Positions 7,941-16,112 of a stretch of 64,000 bases of DNA are shown here, in pieces. Every line of letters begins with the position of its first letter. Within the stretch, counting starts at the first letter, position 1. The stretch comes from an uncultured Acidimicrobiales bacterium (GTDB lineage Bacteria > Actinomycetota > Acidimicrobiia > Acidimicrobiales > SHLQ01): NCBI GenBank assembly GCA_938038815.1, contig CALHTF010000035.1, positions 62,001 to 126,000 on the forward strand. The letters run 5' to 3'. The notes beneath the pieces were generated by a model. The model saw only the letters and a list, made by a program, of their open reading frames with translations, did no database searches and was not told the DNA's origin. A program made the translations under genes and the position numbers.

Positions 7941-8105
7941 TTAGGCAGCGAGGCAGGCCTCGAGTCGACGCTGGTCGAGGACCTGACGCGACTTCCATAG
8001 CTCGGCGACCGGTGCTCCCTGGTCGTGCAATTGCTGGTGGGCGTTCCAGGCCGCCAGCAGTTCGTGAAGTTGATCTGGTTGGGTGGTGGGGTTTGTTTCT
8101 TGCAT
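7941..8105 (-). CDS. Small helical protein divergent from an Lrp regulator
   Basis: 54 residues from the ATG at 8105. The sequence is amphipathic and probably all-helical (QLHELLAAWNAHQQ, ELWKSRQVLDQRRLEACLA), rich in Gln, Leu and Ala, without a signal peptide. It lies head-to-head with the Lrp/AsnC gene across 79 bp, which makes it a candidate target of that regulator. No homologous family is recognised, and the call rests on its protein-like composition and position. Confidence 0.45.
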   Translation of the reverse strand: MQETNPTTQPDQLHELLAAWNAHQQLHDQGAPVAELWKSRQVLDQRRLEACLAA

Positions 8106-8168
8106 GTATGCATCGTGCACTGGATCCGACCGTGTATGGCACTGATTTGCCCCGTCTAGGTCCCGCTG

Positions 8169-8174
8169 TACAGT
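8169..8174 (+). promoter_or_regulatory. -10 element (TACAGT) of the Lrp-family gene
   Basis: TACAGT lies 10 nt before the ATG at 8185, giving a leader of only a few bases. It overlaps the alternative GTG at 8173, arguing against that start. Confidence 0.45.
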
Positions 8175-8184
8175 GGTAATCACC

Positions 8185-8622
8185 ATGATTGATAATATCG
8201 ACCGAGATATTCTCGGCATTTTGCGAAGAGACGGTCGTCGGACACAACGAGAGATCGGCCGGGAAGTCGGGTTGAGCCCCAACGCCGCCGGCGCCCGAGT
8301 CGCCCGACTCTTTGACCGCGGCATCGTCACCGGCATCCACGCCAAGGTCGACCACAAAGCTCTCGGCCGCACGATCGAGGCCTCGATCGATGTTTGGGTA
8401 AACGAGAGAACACCCGACCACGCCAAGATGACCGAGTTTGTCGCCGGCGACGACCGGGTCGTCGAGTGCTTTCACCTCACCGGACCGCTCGACTTTCGAC
8501 TGCGCGCCATGGTGGCCGACACCGACGATCTCAACGACTTGCTACAGGCACTCAAGACCCACGCTGGAGTGCACCAGACCGACAGCCGGATCGTGCTCCA
8601 ACATCTGAATACCGCCGGCTAA
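8185..8622 (+). CDS. Lrp/AsnC-family transcriptional regulator
   Basis: 145 residues. MIDNIDRDILGILRRDGRRT followed by REIGREVGLSPNAAGARVARLFDRGIV is a classic Lrp winged helix-turn-helix. The rest is the RAM/AsnC ligand-binding domain ending in HAGVHQTDSRIVLQHL. Lrp-family proteins form octamers and sense amino acids or related metabolites. The start at 8185 fits the family N-terminus better than the GTG at 8173. The gene ends inside the stop codon of the convergent glycosidase-like gene (4-nt overlap). Its most likely target is its own promoter together with the divergent 54-residue gene. Confidence 0.9.
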   Translation: MIDNIDRDILGILRRDGRRTQREIGREVGLSPNAAGARVARLFDRGIVTGIHAKVDHKALGRTIEASIDVWVNERTPDHAKMTEFVAGDDRVVECFHLTGPLDFRLRAMVADTDDLNDLLQALKTHAGVHQTDSRIVLQHLNTAG

Positions 8623-10436
8623 TCGTCGTTGACGATCACGACCAGACCGAGTCCGAACAGCGACAAGTCAAAGTCGTAGTCGACGTTCGACGACGGGTTC
8701 GAGAACCTGACGTACCCCCACTCTCCCCACAAGAAGTCGGGTTCGGCCACCGTGTCGCCGATGATTTGCACCGGCACGTGCCCGACGGTTTCGCCCGCCG
8801 GAATCGTCAGGGTGCCGCTTGCGCCGGTGAAGTCTTCACCGAGGGTTGCTCGACCGGTGCCAGCGCCGGGCCACGCCTCGTAGTCGACCGTGATGGCTTC
8901 GGGGAGTGGGCCGCTGAGGCGAATCGGGACCAAGGCTTCGAACGAGCCCGAGTCGCCCTCGGTGACACCCACACCACTCGGCGACAGCAGGACCGAGCTC
9001 ACCCGAATGGTGGTGAGGTCATGCTCGCTTACCTGCCCTGCGGAATCGGTGGCACTTACCCGAAGCTGATAATCACCCGGCGCGAGCAACAAGCCCGACA
9101 ACGCGAAGTCGCTCGACGCAGCTCCGGGGTTTGCCGTGATGCCGCCATTCCACGCAACGCTCGACTGCCACACCCTGTCCCAACCGTTCCAGTACTCGCC
9201 GGTGGCCTTGTTACGCACCCGAACCCGGATGTCTTGGACCGCGTTGTCGTCGGTTGCAGTGCCGGTGATGGTTACATTCGGTGCCACGGGCGCCGGAGAC
9301 GCGCCCGTACCTTGCAACGCTGACGCGAACCCAACCGCCGGCGGGTCATCGGGCGGCGGGGGTGGGGGCGGAGGCGGCGGGGGCGCATCTGCCATGTGGG
9401 GAAGTACGAGGTTGAGGAACGCCTGCTCACCGGGCGAGCCGAGCGTACTGAGCGCATTCGGCAGCCATCGCCAACGATCGTCGTGGCCAAACAGCAGGCC
9501 GCTTACGCCAGCCCGCAATGCGCCGGTCGTGTCGTCGGCAACGTCGCTGGCAACGACCGGATCGCCGGGTCCGTGTTCGGCACAGCCCTCCCAGTCGGGC
9601 TCGAAGCTCTCGTAGCGCATCTCGGCGGCGAAGATGTCTTTACCGCTCGGGTGAGCCACCGCGTCGGCGAGGATCGATTCGGTCAACGACGCGGGCAGAC
9701 AATGACCCGTCTCGATCGACAAGAAGTCGACCCACGGTTCGTCGATGAACTCGAGCATGTACGGGATAAGCGGCGAGCTGTGGAAGGTGATTGGCTTGGT
9801 CACTCCCCCATCGCGCAAGCCCGAAGCCAGGTTGGCCCAGATCTGAGGATCTTCACGCTCGGCATCGGACGAACCACAGAAGTTGTCGCCGCCAAGCACC
9901 CAGTACGCAATCGCCGGGTGGTTGGCGAAGTCGGCGGCGAGCTGCGCACCAACGTTGTACGACGTGTCGACCTTTAGCGGACCTTGCAGCAGGTTGGTGC
10001 AGAACCCGTTGGCCCAGTCGCCGTGCACGTAACGCACACCCCAGGCCGCTACGAACCCAACCTTGAGGCCCCGAGCGTGCGCCTGGTCGAGGAACCACAG
10101 ATAATCATCGGCGTACGCCTGCCCCAGAACAATCTGGTCGTTTGCGTCCAGGCTCGCCTGCATGTTGCCCTGCACGGTCGGGTACTGAAACGCCGTACCG
10201 GTTGTGGTCAGATACGCGACCCAGGTTCCGGTGAACCCGGCGGCCACCAAGTGATCGAGGTACGCCTGCTGCTCGGCACGACTTCCCTTGTTGGTGATCT
10301 CCCACGCGGTGTCGAACGCAACGACGGTTTGGGTTACCGATGGGTCGTGATGGGCCGCGACCGGATTCGCTACCGCAACCACCATGCTCGCTAGCCCGAC
10401 AACAAACGCGCAGACTGCGCTGAAATACCTGGACAT
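8619..10436 (-). CDS. Secreted glycosidase-like protein with Pro-rich linker and Calx-beta domain
   Basis: 605 residues. A cleavable signal peptide (VCAFVVGLASMVVAVANPVAA-type core ending AHH) is followed by a ~320-residue TIM-barrel-like region similar to DUF4038/GH140-type glycosidases: AYADDYLWFLDQAHARGLKVGF, HPAIAYWVLGGDNFCG and FAAEMRYESF are consistent with barrel strands. Then come a run of eleven prolines (coded near 9355-9385), an Ig-like domain with TGTATDDNAVQDIRVRVRN, and a C-terminal Calx-beta repeat (VTEGDSGSFEA, TLTIPAGETVGHVPVQIIGD). The start at 10436 is chosen over the longer frame for its signal peptide and the GGAAAAAGG site before it. Extracellular polysaccharide attack is inferred. 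Confidence 0.7.
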   Translation of the reverse strand: MSRYFSAVCAFVVGLASMVVAVANPVAAHHDPSVTQTVVAFDTAWEITNKGSRAEQQAYLDHLVAAGFTGTWVAYLTTTGTAFQYPTVQGNMQASLDANDQIVLGQAYADDYLWFLDQAHARGLKVGFVAAWGVRYVHGDWANGFCTNLLQGPLKVDTSYNVGAQLAADFANHPAIAYWVLGGDNFCGSSDAEREDPQIWANLASGLRDGGVTKPITFHSSPLIPYMLEFIDEPWVDFLSIETGHCLPASLTESILADAVAHPSGKDIFAAEMRYESFEPDWEGCAEHGPGDPVVASDVADDTTGALRAGVSGLLFGHDDRWRWLPNALSTLGSPGEQAFLNLVLPHMADAPPPPPPPPPPPDDPPAVGFASALQGTGASPAPVAPNVTITGTATDDNAVQDIRVRVRNKATGEYWNGWDRVWQSSVAWNGGITANPGAASSDFALSGLLLAPGDYQLRVSATDSAGQVSEHDLTTIRVSSVLLSPSGVGVTEGDSGSFEALVPIRLSGPLPEAITVDYEAWPGAGTGRATLGEDFTGASGTLTIPAGETVGHVPVQIIGDTVAEPDFLWGEWGYVRFSNPSSNVDYDFDLSLFGLGLVVIVNDD

Positions 10437-10460
10437 CGACCGCCTTTTTCCGTTACCCAA

Positions 10461-10490
10461 ATAGTAGATCGCGCGCCGAAATCCTCCCAA
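10461..10490 (-). promoter_or_regulatory. Putative promoter of the secreted glycosidase-like gene
   Basis: TTGGGA (10490-10485) and TACTAT (10466-10461) are separated by 18 bp on the minus strand, giving a leader of about 18 nt that contains the GGAAAAAGG ribosome-binding site. Confidence 0.4.
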
Positions 10491-10507
10491 CCTGACAACC
10501 GCCGTCG

Positions 10508-13009
10508 TTAGGACTTGGGGGCTTGCGGGTCGATTGGCCAATCGTGCTTTGGGTATCGACCAGCAAGGTCTTTGCGAACCTCGGACCACGAACCGGCCCA
10601 GAAGCCAGGCAGGTCGGAGGTAATCTGAATCGGACGGTCGGCCGGCGACAACAACTCGACCACTACAGGAATCGACCCATCGACGACCGTTGGGTGCCCG
10701 ACCATTCCGTATAACTGCTGAGGTCGGGCCGAGACCATCGCCCGCTCGTCGGTGTAGGCGATAGGCCGGTCGCGACCACTCGGCACGGTAAGGGTTTCAG
10801 GGGCCAACCGATCGACCTCGGCTTTGCGGTGGTAGCCGATCTGGTTCCACAACGCCGTCGCCACATCGACCTTCTCGAGATCCTTGCGTCCGGTTGCCCG
10901 GTCGAGGAAGGGCACCAACCATTCGTCGAGTTCGGACAACAGCCACTCGTCGCTGAGGTCGGGCCACGCTCCCGGTTGAGCAGCGCCCAAGAAGGCGATC
11001 CGCTGCTGGAGGGCACGGGTCTTGTCGCTCATCTTCAACACGTCGAGCTTGGTGTCGCGGACCCGCTGCATCAACCCGGCGGTCGTGCGGGGGCCGGGTT
11101 CGGGTTTTCGCTCGACGACTCCCAACCGGAGTGCTCCTAGCCGTTGCTCAACGCTGGCGACGAGGTCGTCGCGGTCGAGGTTCCACGACAAGGTCGGCAC
11201 CGACTCGAGATCGTCGGCGAACGCAACCTTGATGTCTTCAACATCGGTCGCCGCGGCAAGCCGTATGCGAGCGTCGTTTCGTTTGCCGTCGAGATCGGCC
11301 ACCACGAGGAACGACTCATCGGCGAGCGGATCGGTGGTCGCCAATCGTGCGCCCGAACCGGTCCGCAGCCGGTAGGTGCCCGACCGACCTTGACGCTGCT
11401 GAGCAATGCGGTCCGGGTAGGCCAAAGCGAGCGCTGCGCCGGCCAACGGAACACTCATTTGGACGAGGTCTTCGGACTGGCTGATCTTTGCCCGACGGGC
11501 AATGTCGTCACGCTGTTCACGAGCCCGCTTGAGCGAGAACCCGTCGGCGGCTGGGTGTCGGCGGTTCCGGTCGAGCACCAACTCCACCCGTTCGCCGAGA
11601 TCGACCGGAACCTCGTCGGGGCGGCCGCGCATGACGTCGCGTTCGCTCAACAATGCTGCGAGCACGCAGGCCAGGCCACCCAGGCCCATGTCTTGGGCCC
11701 CGATCACCATCCGGGCAAGCCGCGGATGTAGCGGCAAACGGGCCATTGCTTGGCCCTGGGTACTCAACCGCTCCTGGTCGTCGAAGGCACCGAGCATCGT
11801 GAGCAGCTCCCGACCCTCAGCCACCGCGGCTTTGGGCGGATAGTCGAGAAACGACAGCTGGGCGGGGTCGGCGACTCCCCAGGCGGCTAGTTCGAGCAGT
11901 AGGCCAGCGAGGTCGACCCGCCGAATTTCCGGGGTTGTAAACTTCGACCGGGCACCATGTTCGAGCTTTGACCACAAGCGGATCGCCACGCCCGGCGCGG
12001 TTCGACCGGCGCGGCCGGCGCGTTGATCGGCCGACGCCTGCGAGTGCACCGAGGTTCCGAGTCGAGTCATGCCGGTGCGCGGGTCGAACTCCGGGTTGCG
12101 CACCTGGCCGGAGTCGACGACGGTTCGCACCCCTTCGACGGTAAGCGACGTCTCGGCGATGTCGGTCGACAACACAACCTTGCGACGACCCGGTTGCGCC
12201 GGACGGATTGCGTCGTCTTGTTCGGCATTCGACAATGCGCCAAAGAGCCGGCGCACATCGACCGGTTCGGGGTGATTCGGCACCACCTCGGAGCGCAGCA
12301 GGTCTGCGGTGCGGTTGATCGCCGCCGCGCCGGGCAGAAAGACCAAGACATCTCCCGGTTCCTTCAACGCCTCACGCACCGCACCGGCGGCTGCTGGCTC
12401 GATCCAGTCGCGGGGCTTCTTTGGACGCCACCGGACATCGATCGGGAAGGTTCGACCCTCCGCAGCGATGATCGGCGCCGGGTCATCTTCATCGCCGAGC
12501 AGATCGGCAACGCTTGCCGCATCGATGGTCGCCGACATCACCAGAATCCGCAGTTCGGGCCGCAAGGCGCCACGCACGTCAAGCGACAGCGCAAGACCAA
12601 CATCGGCCTGGAGGCTGCGTTCGTGGAACTCGTCGAAGATCACCACGGCGGTCGAGCCCAGTTCGGGGTCGTTCTGCAGGCGGCGGGTCAAGATGCCTTC
12701 GGTGACCACCTCGATTCGGGTGGCGTCAGAAACCCGCCGCTCATCGCGGGTCACGTAGCCCACCGTTTGACCCACCCGCTCCCCCAACATCGACGCCATA
12801 CGGGTGGCCGCGGCCCGAGTCGCTAACCGACGAGGCTCGAGCATCACGATCTTGTTGTTCCCAACCCACGGCTCGTCGAGTAGTCGCAGCGGCACCACGG
12901 TGGTCTTTCCCGCGCCCGGCTCAGCGGTGAGAACCGCAACCCCTGGGCCTGCGAGCGCCAACCTCACATCGTCGATGCACTGCTCGATCGGCAGGTCGGT
13001 CAGGGCCAT
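10508..13009 (-). CDS. hrpB: ATP-dependent helicase HrpB
   Basis: 833 residues, the family's usual length. Walker A (EPGAGKTT, residues 30-37), DEFH motif II (126-129), VMSATI motif III and QRAGRAGR motif VI place it among DEAH-box helicases. The DEFH variant and the long C-terminal region with EWLVPFLD and WNQIGYHRKAEVDRLAP are characteristic of HrpB rather than HrpA. The ATG lies 6 nt after a TAGCCT -10, suggesting a leaderless message. HrpB acts on RNA in vitro in other bacteria, but its cellular role is poorly defined. It is followed by the secreted protein gene, which appears to have its own promoter. Confidence 0.92.
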   Translation of the reverse strand: MALTDLPIEQCIDDVRLALAGPGVAVLTAEPGAGKTTVVPLRLLDEPWVGNNKIVMLEPRRLATRAAATRMASMLGERVGQTVGYVTRDERRVSDATRIEVVTEGILTRRLQNDPELGSTAVVIFDEFHERSLQADVGLALSLDVRGALRPELRILVMSATIDAASVADLLGDEDDPAPIIAAEGRTFPIDVRWRPKKPRDWIEPAAAGAVREALKEPGDVLVFLPGAAAINRTADLLRSEVVPNHPEPVDVRRLFGALSNAEQDDAIRPAQPGRRKVVLSTDIAETSLTVEGVRTVVDSGQVRNPEFDPRTGMTRLGTSVHSQASADQRAGRAGRTAPGVAIRLWSKLEHGARSKFTTPEIRRVDLAGLLLELAAWGVADPAQLSFLDYPPKAAVAEGRELLTMLGAFDDQERLSTQGQAMARLPLHPRLARMVIGAQDMGLGGLACVLAALLSERDVMRGRPDEVPVDLGERVELVLDRNRRHPAADGFSLKRAREQRDDIARRAKISQSEDLVQMSVPLAGAALALAYPDRIAQQRQGRSGTYRLRTGSGARLATTDPLADESFLVVADLDGKRNDARIRLAAATDVEDIKVAFADDLESVPTLSWNLDRDDLVASVEQRLGALRLGVVERKPEPGPRTTAGLMQRVRDTKLDVLKMSDKTRALQQRIAFLGAAQPGAWPDLSDEWLLSELDEWLVPFLDRATGRKDLEKVDVATALWNQIGYHRKAEVDRLAPETLTVPSGRDRPIAYTDERAMVSARPQQLYGMVGHPTVVDGSIPVVVELLSPADRPIQITSDLPGFWAGSWSEVRKDLAGRYPKHDWPIDPQAPKS

Positions 13010-13015
13010 CCGCCA

Positions 13016-13021
13016 AGGCTA
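13016..13021 (-). promoter_or_regulatory. -10 element (TAGCCT) of hrpB, leaderless
   Basis: TAGCCT on the minus strand lies 6 nt before the ATG at 13009. Confidence 0.5.
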
Positions 13022-13053
13022 GCGGCCCCGGGGTTCGGTCTCGGCTGTTGCGG

Positions 13054-13752
13054 TCAGGGCGAGTTCCGTAGTCCCCGATCGGCGGCCAGCGCCGTAGGAA
13101 CAACCGTCATCCGGTACGGCACTCGAACCATCCACGCCGGGAGCTTGCTGTGGCGTTCCTCGAGTTCGATCCGGGCACGAAGATGTTCCTTCGAACCCAT
13201 CGTGCTGTCTGGTTTCGCGACGACGAAGTCGATGCCCACGATGTGCTTGGCGCTCTTGTAGCCGTACTGCAGTGGGGCGATAATGCGCAGCGGCGCACCG
13301 TGGCGTCGACTCAAGGGTTCGCCGTTCATCTCTGTAGCGAGCAACACGCTCGGATCGCACAGGTCCTCGGTGAGATAGATGCCGGTTCGAGTGTCCGCCG
13401 CCCGAACGACCGCATAGCGAGGCAGCTCCGAGGCGAACCCGCTGCCAAATCCTGCGGCCAGCGCGTCAGCTAGCGGTACGCCCCGCCACCGAACATTGCG
13501 ATACGTCCACGTCGTCACGCAGCTGAAGTCGTGGGTTCGTTCGACCTGATCGAAACCCGACAGCTCCTGCGCCCCGAGCCGCATCTGCTCTTCGCCGTCT
13601 ACGGTTACCTGAAGATCGATCGGCGCCTCGGCCGGCGCCCACCGCAGCGGCTCGTCACTAAACCGGGGGAACCGCGCGACCTCCCGCTGCCCCGGGGGCA
13701 GCCCCTCGGCCCGCCTCGGCCGGTACCCCGCCACCGCGTCGAACCACCTCAC
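13054..13752 (-). CDS. Molybdopterin-binding oxidoreductase (MsrP/sulfite oxidase fold)
   Basis: 232 residues. The fold is that of sulfite-oxidase-type molybdopterin domains: the Moco-ligating cysteine is Cys78 in HDFSCVTTWTYRNVRWRGVPL, followed by YLTEDLCDPSVLLATEMNGEPL and the RIIAPLQYGYKSAKHIVGIDF motif typical of MsrP/YedY-like proteins. No twin-arginine signal is visible, so it may act in the cytoplasm, unlike E. coli MsrP. The start overlaps the end of the START-like gene by 4 bases, so the two are co-expressed under the divergent TetR. The substrate is unknown. Confidence 0.75.
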   Translation of the reverse strand: MRWFDAVAGYRPRRAEGLPPGQREVARFPRFSDEPLRWAPAEAPIDLQVTVDGEEQMRLGAQELSGFDQVERTHDFSCVTTWTYRNVRWRGVPLADALAAGFGSGFASELPRYAVVRAADTRTGIYLTEDLCDPSVLLATEMNGEPLSRRHGAPLRIIAPLQYGYKSAKHIVGIDFVVAKPDSTMGSKEHLRARIELEERHSKLPAWMVRVPYRMTVVPTALAADRGLRNSP

Positions 13753-14381
13753 TCCGCCTCAGCCTCTCTCTTCGACCTCCGGTCGATGGCCGCCAGCCAG
13801 CTGCGTCTGATCAGTCCGCTCGGACCTCGAATGATCATCCAGTAGGGCGCAAACTTCTTGTCGCTCGCCTGGTCGGTCCCGGCTACCCAGGTCTCGGTCT
13901 CAAGTTTGGTTTTGCTCCCTTGGGCAATCGCCTCAACCCGGCACACCGTCTTCGCGTAACCCGGCTCAGCAAAGGCCAAGAATTCCTCGGGGCTGTCGAA
14001 CAGAACTGGCTGGTTGTGCGCCACCGACCAGAACACCCCCGCCGCGCCAAACAGCAACACGGCTCGTCCATCGACCGGTTCGGCGTCACAGCGCAGAAGA
14101 ACAAACCCTTCCTCGACGAAGAGGTCGATGAGTGGCCGGTCGCCCAAAGGCATAGGCGGCCGCCTGCGCCGCAACACCGCCGGCAATCCTCGGATCGCCA
14201 TCAGCGGAGACAAGGTCCGAACCTCGTTCGCCGTTACCTCGGTCGCTGCGGGCCAAACCTGGTCGATCGGCAGGTCGACGGTCCGGTGATGCAGCTCGTT
14301 GAAGCGAGCATCCGGGAGCGCATCGCGCAGCTCGAGATCTTCGATCAGGTTGTCGTTAGGTTCTGCTGTTTGGTTCGCCAT
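13749..14381 (-). CDS. START/SRPBCC-like protein of unknown function
   Basis: 210 residues from the ATG at 14381. It resembles SRPBCC or DUF2867-type hydrophobic-pocket proteins: FNELHHRTVDLPIDQVWPAATEV is the opening strand-helix, and KTVCRVEAIAQGSKTKLETETWVAGTD followed by FAPYWMIIRGPSGLIRR is the late beta sheet plus C-terminal helix. It is the first gene of an operon with the molybdopterin oxidoreductase (4-nt overlap). It faces tetR across a 33-bp palindrome that lies 10 bp before its start, so it should be repressed by that TetR. It probably binds a hydrophobic ligand, perhaps the inducer. Confidence 0.6.
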   Translation of the reverse strand: MANQTAEPNDNLIEDLELRDALPDARFNELHHRTVDLPIDQVWPAATEVTANEVRTLSPLMAIRGLPAVLRRRRPPMPLGDRPLIDLFVEEGFVLLRCDAEPVDGRAVLLFGAAGVFWSVAHNQPVLFDSPEEFLAFAEPGYAKTVCRVEAIAQGSKTKLETETWVAGTDQASDKKFAPYWMIIRGPSGLIRRSWLAAIDRRSKREAEAE

Positions 14382-14391
14382 ACCCCTAAAC

Positions 14392-14424
14392 TGACACACT
14401 GTCTCAACTTGAGTCAACGTGTCA
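14392..14424. promoter_or_regulatory. 33-bp imperfect palindrome, TetR operator
   Basis: The sequence is symmetric about C14408: the left half begins TGACAC and ends CTCAA, the right half begins TTGAG and ends GTGTCA, with mismatches at only three positions per half. It lies between the divergent START-like and tetR genes, overlaps the expected -35 of the tetR promoter and sits just upstream of the other start codon, so one bound TetR could repress both directions. Confidence 0.7.
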
Positions 14425-14442
14425 TTAGTCACCGGGGGCGTC

Positions 14443-14448
14443 TACACT
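14443..14448 (+). promoter_or_regulatory. -10 element (TACACT) of tetR, leaderless
   Basis: TACACT is 7 nt before the ATG at 14456. The operator occupies the -35 region. Confidence 0.55.
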
Positions 14449-14455
14449 GGCAGCG

Positions 14456-15031
14456 ATGACCGGACTGCGCGAACGGCGCCACCTCGAAACCAGGACTGCA
14501 CTGGTCGATGCCGCCTTTCACCTGCTCGACACGACGAGCTTCGCCGACCTCACCATGGAGGCGATCGCTGAAGAAGCTGGCATCAGCCGGTCGACCGCCT
14601 ACCGCCGTTTCACCTCCAAAGAAGACATCATTCTTGAGGTGCCGCGCCAGTGGTACGACGCGTGGGACGACGCCCAGGCGGCGATACCCGACGACGCACC
14701 GCTACTCACCGCGATGAGCGAAGGATGCCTCGCCGTCGCCCACCGCATCGACCACGACCCCGACACCGTGCTCCTCGCCTACGGCGCCCTCGCCGAATCG
14801 CCAACCCTGCAATCGTCGGGCGCCAATACCAGCGAGTGGATCGAACGAATGAGCACCACCGCACTCGCCCATCAGCCCGATCTCGACCCCTTCGAGGCCA
14901 ACGTGTTGGCCGGAGCATGGATGGGCGCAATCGACGCCATGATGATGACCTGGGTCATGTCGGGCGGCGAGGGATCGGTCACCGACCTCACCCAACGCCT
15001 GATCGACCGACTCGAGAACCTGCTGTCGTGA
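14456..15031 (+). CDS. TetR-family transcriptional repressor
   Basis: 191 residues. The N-terminal HTH is textbook TetR: ALVDAAFHLLDTTSFADLTMEAIAEEAGISRSTAYRRFTSKEDIILEV. The remaining ~130 residues form the helical ligand and dimer domain and are not informative about the ligand. A 33-bp palindrome in its promoter region predicts autoregulation and control of the divergent START-like/molybdopterin operon. A lipoprotein gene starts inside its stop codon (GTGA overlap), so the two are translationally coupled. Confidence 0.9.
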   Translation: MTGLRERRHLETRTALVDAAFHLLDTTSFADLTMEAIAEEAGISRSTAYRRFTSKEDIILEVPRQWYDAWDDAQAAIPDDAPLLTAMSEGCLAVAHRIDHDPDTVLLAYGALAESPTLQSSGANTSEWIERMSTTALAHQPDLDPFEANVLAGAWMGAIDAMMMTWVMSGGEGSVTDLTQRLIDRLENLLS

Positions 15032-16110
15032 CCCCCTTACTTCGCCGGTGCTGGGCACTGACGCTGATTGGGTTGGTCGCCGCAGCATGCACAACACCCA
15101 ACACTCGACCGCCTGTCGAGCGGCCTCCGGCCAGTCTGCTACCGGGCGACGAACCCTCGATCACAAGCGGGTCAACCGAAGCACCAACCACGACGACCAA
15201 ACAAGTCCTCCCGACCGCGGCTGACCTGTGTGGTGGCGACGACCCGAACGATGCCGGCTCACTCTCCCGCCCCGAACTCGACGAAATTTCGGGACTGGTT
15301 CGAGCTACCACGCTGTCGGGATACTGGATGCACATGGACGGCAACGTTGCCGGTGTGTGGGCCTTAGGCGACGACCTGACCGACCGTGGCTTCACCAGCA
15401 TCGATATCGAACCGTTCCCCGCAACCGACTTTGAAGATATTGGACTCAGCGGACGGGGTTACTGGCCCCAACTGGTTCTTGCCGACATTGGTGACAACGG
15501 CCGGCGCCGAGACTCGATCCGCCTCGTCGCCATCGACGAGCCGTTTCCGGGGACCGAATCGGTACCCATCGCGTGGGTCCTCAACCTCACCTACCCCGAT
15601 GGCGCACGCGATGCAGAGACCTTGATCGTCGACGACGAGGGTGGCTACCTAGTGATCGTGACCAAAGAAGAGCTCCGAATCGGCGACAGCGAACAGTTCG
15701 ACGCGTTGCCGTCACGCGTGTACCAAACCCCGCTGCCGCTACCGGGCGAAGATCCTCCAACCGAACCGCGGGTGCTCGAGTTCGTGGGCGAGATCGACAC
15801 ACCAGCGTTGGCCTCAGACTCTTGGAACACCAAACTTCATCCGCTACGAATCTTTGGGCGGGCGGGTAGCGTGACCGGCGGCGATATAACCCCCGCTGGA
15901 CGGGTGATTGGTCTACGCACCTACGGCACAATCTGGATGTGGGATCGCCCGCCCGGCACGTTGGTCAGTCAGGCACTACTGGGCCAACCCTGCGAGGCGC
16001 CGTCAGCATTTGAGATCCAAGGCGAATCACTCGCCTTTGTCTCAGACCACGATTGGGCGACCCTCGCCGAAGCCCGGTCGGCCGAGCTCAATGTGACCCG
16101 ACAGAACTAG
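15028..16110 (+). CDS. Lipoprotein with predicted beta-propeller
   Basis: 360 residues. The GTG start overlaps the tetR TGA by 2 bases. The signal peptide ends in the lipobox VAAAC, followed by a Pro/Thr/Ser-rich spacer. The body contains repeated strand motifs such as DEISGLVRATTLSGYWMHMD, LADIGDNGRRRDSIRLVAIDEP and DAETLIVDDEGGYLVIVTKE, which resemble secreted propeller proteins of the esterase-like or SdiA-regulated kind; the family assignment is tentative. It is expected on the outer face of the membrane. Co-transcription with tetR ties it to the same unknown signal. Confidence 0.65.
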   Translation: MTPLLRRCWALTLIGLVAAACTTPNTRPPVERPPASLLPGDEPSITSGSTEAPTTTTKQVLPTAADLCGGDDPNDAGSLSRPELDEISGLVRATTLSGYWMHMDGNVAGVWALGDDLTDRGFTSIDIEPFPATDFEDIGLSGRGYWPQLVLADIGDNGRRRDSIRLVAIDEPFPGTESVPIAWVLNLTYPDGARDAETLIVDDEGGYLVIVTKEELRIGDSEQFDALPSRVYQTPLPLPGEDPPTEPRVLEFVGEIDTPALASDSWNTKLHPLRIFGRAGSVTGGDITPAGRVIGLRTYGTIWMWDRPPGTLVSQALLGQPCEAPSAFEIQGESLAFVSDHDWATLAEARSAELNVTRQN

Positions 16111-16112
16111 CG

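Noticed and set aside
9355-9385. GGC/GGG repeat as a DNA element
   Set aside because: It is the coding sequence for the polyproline linker of the secreted glycosidase-like protein on the opposite strand.
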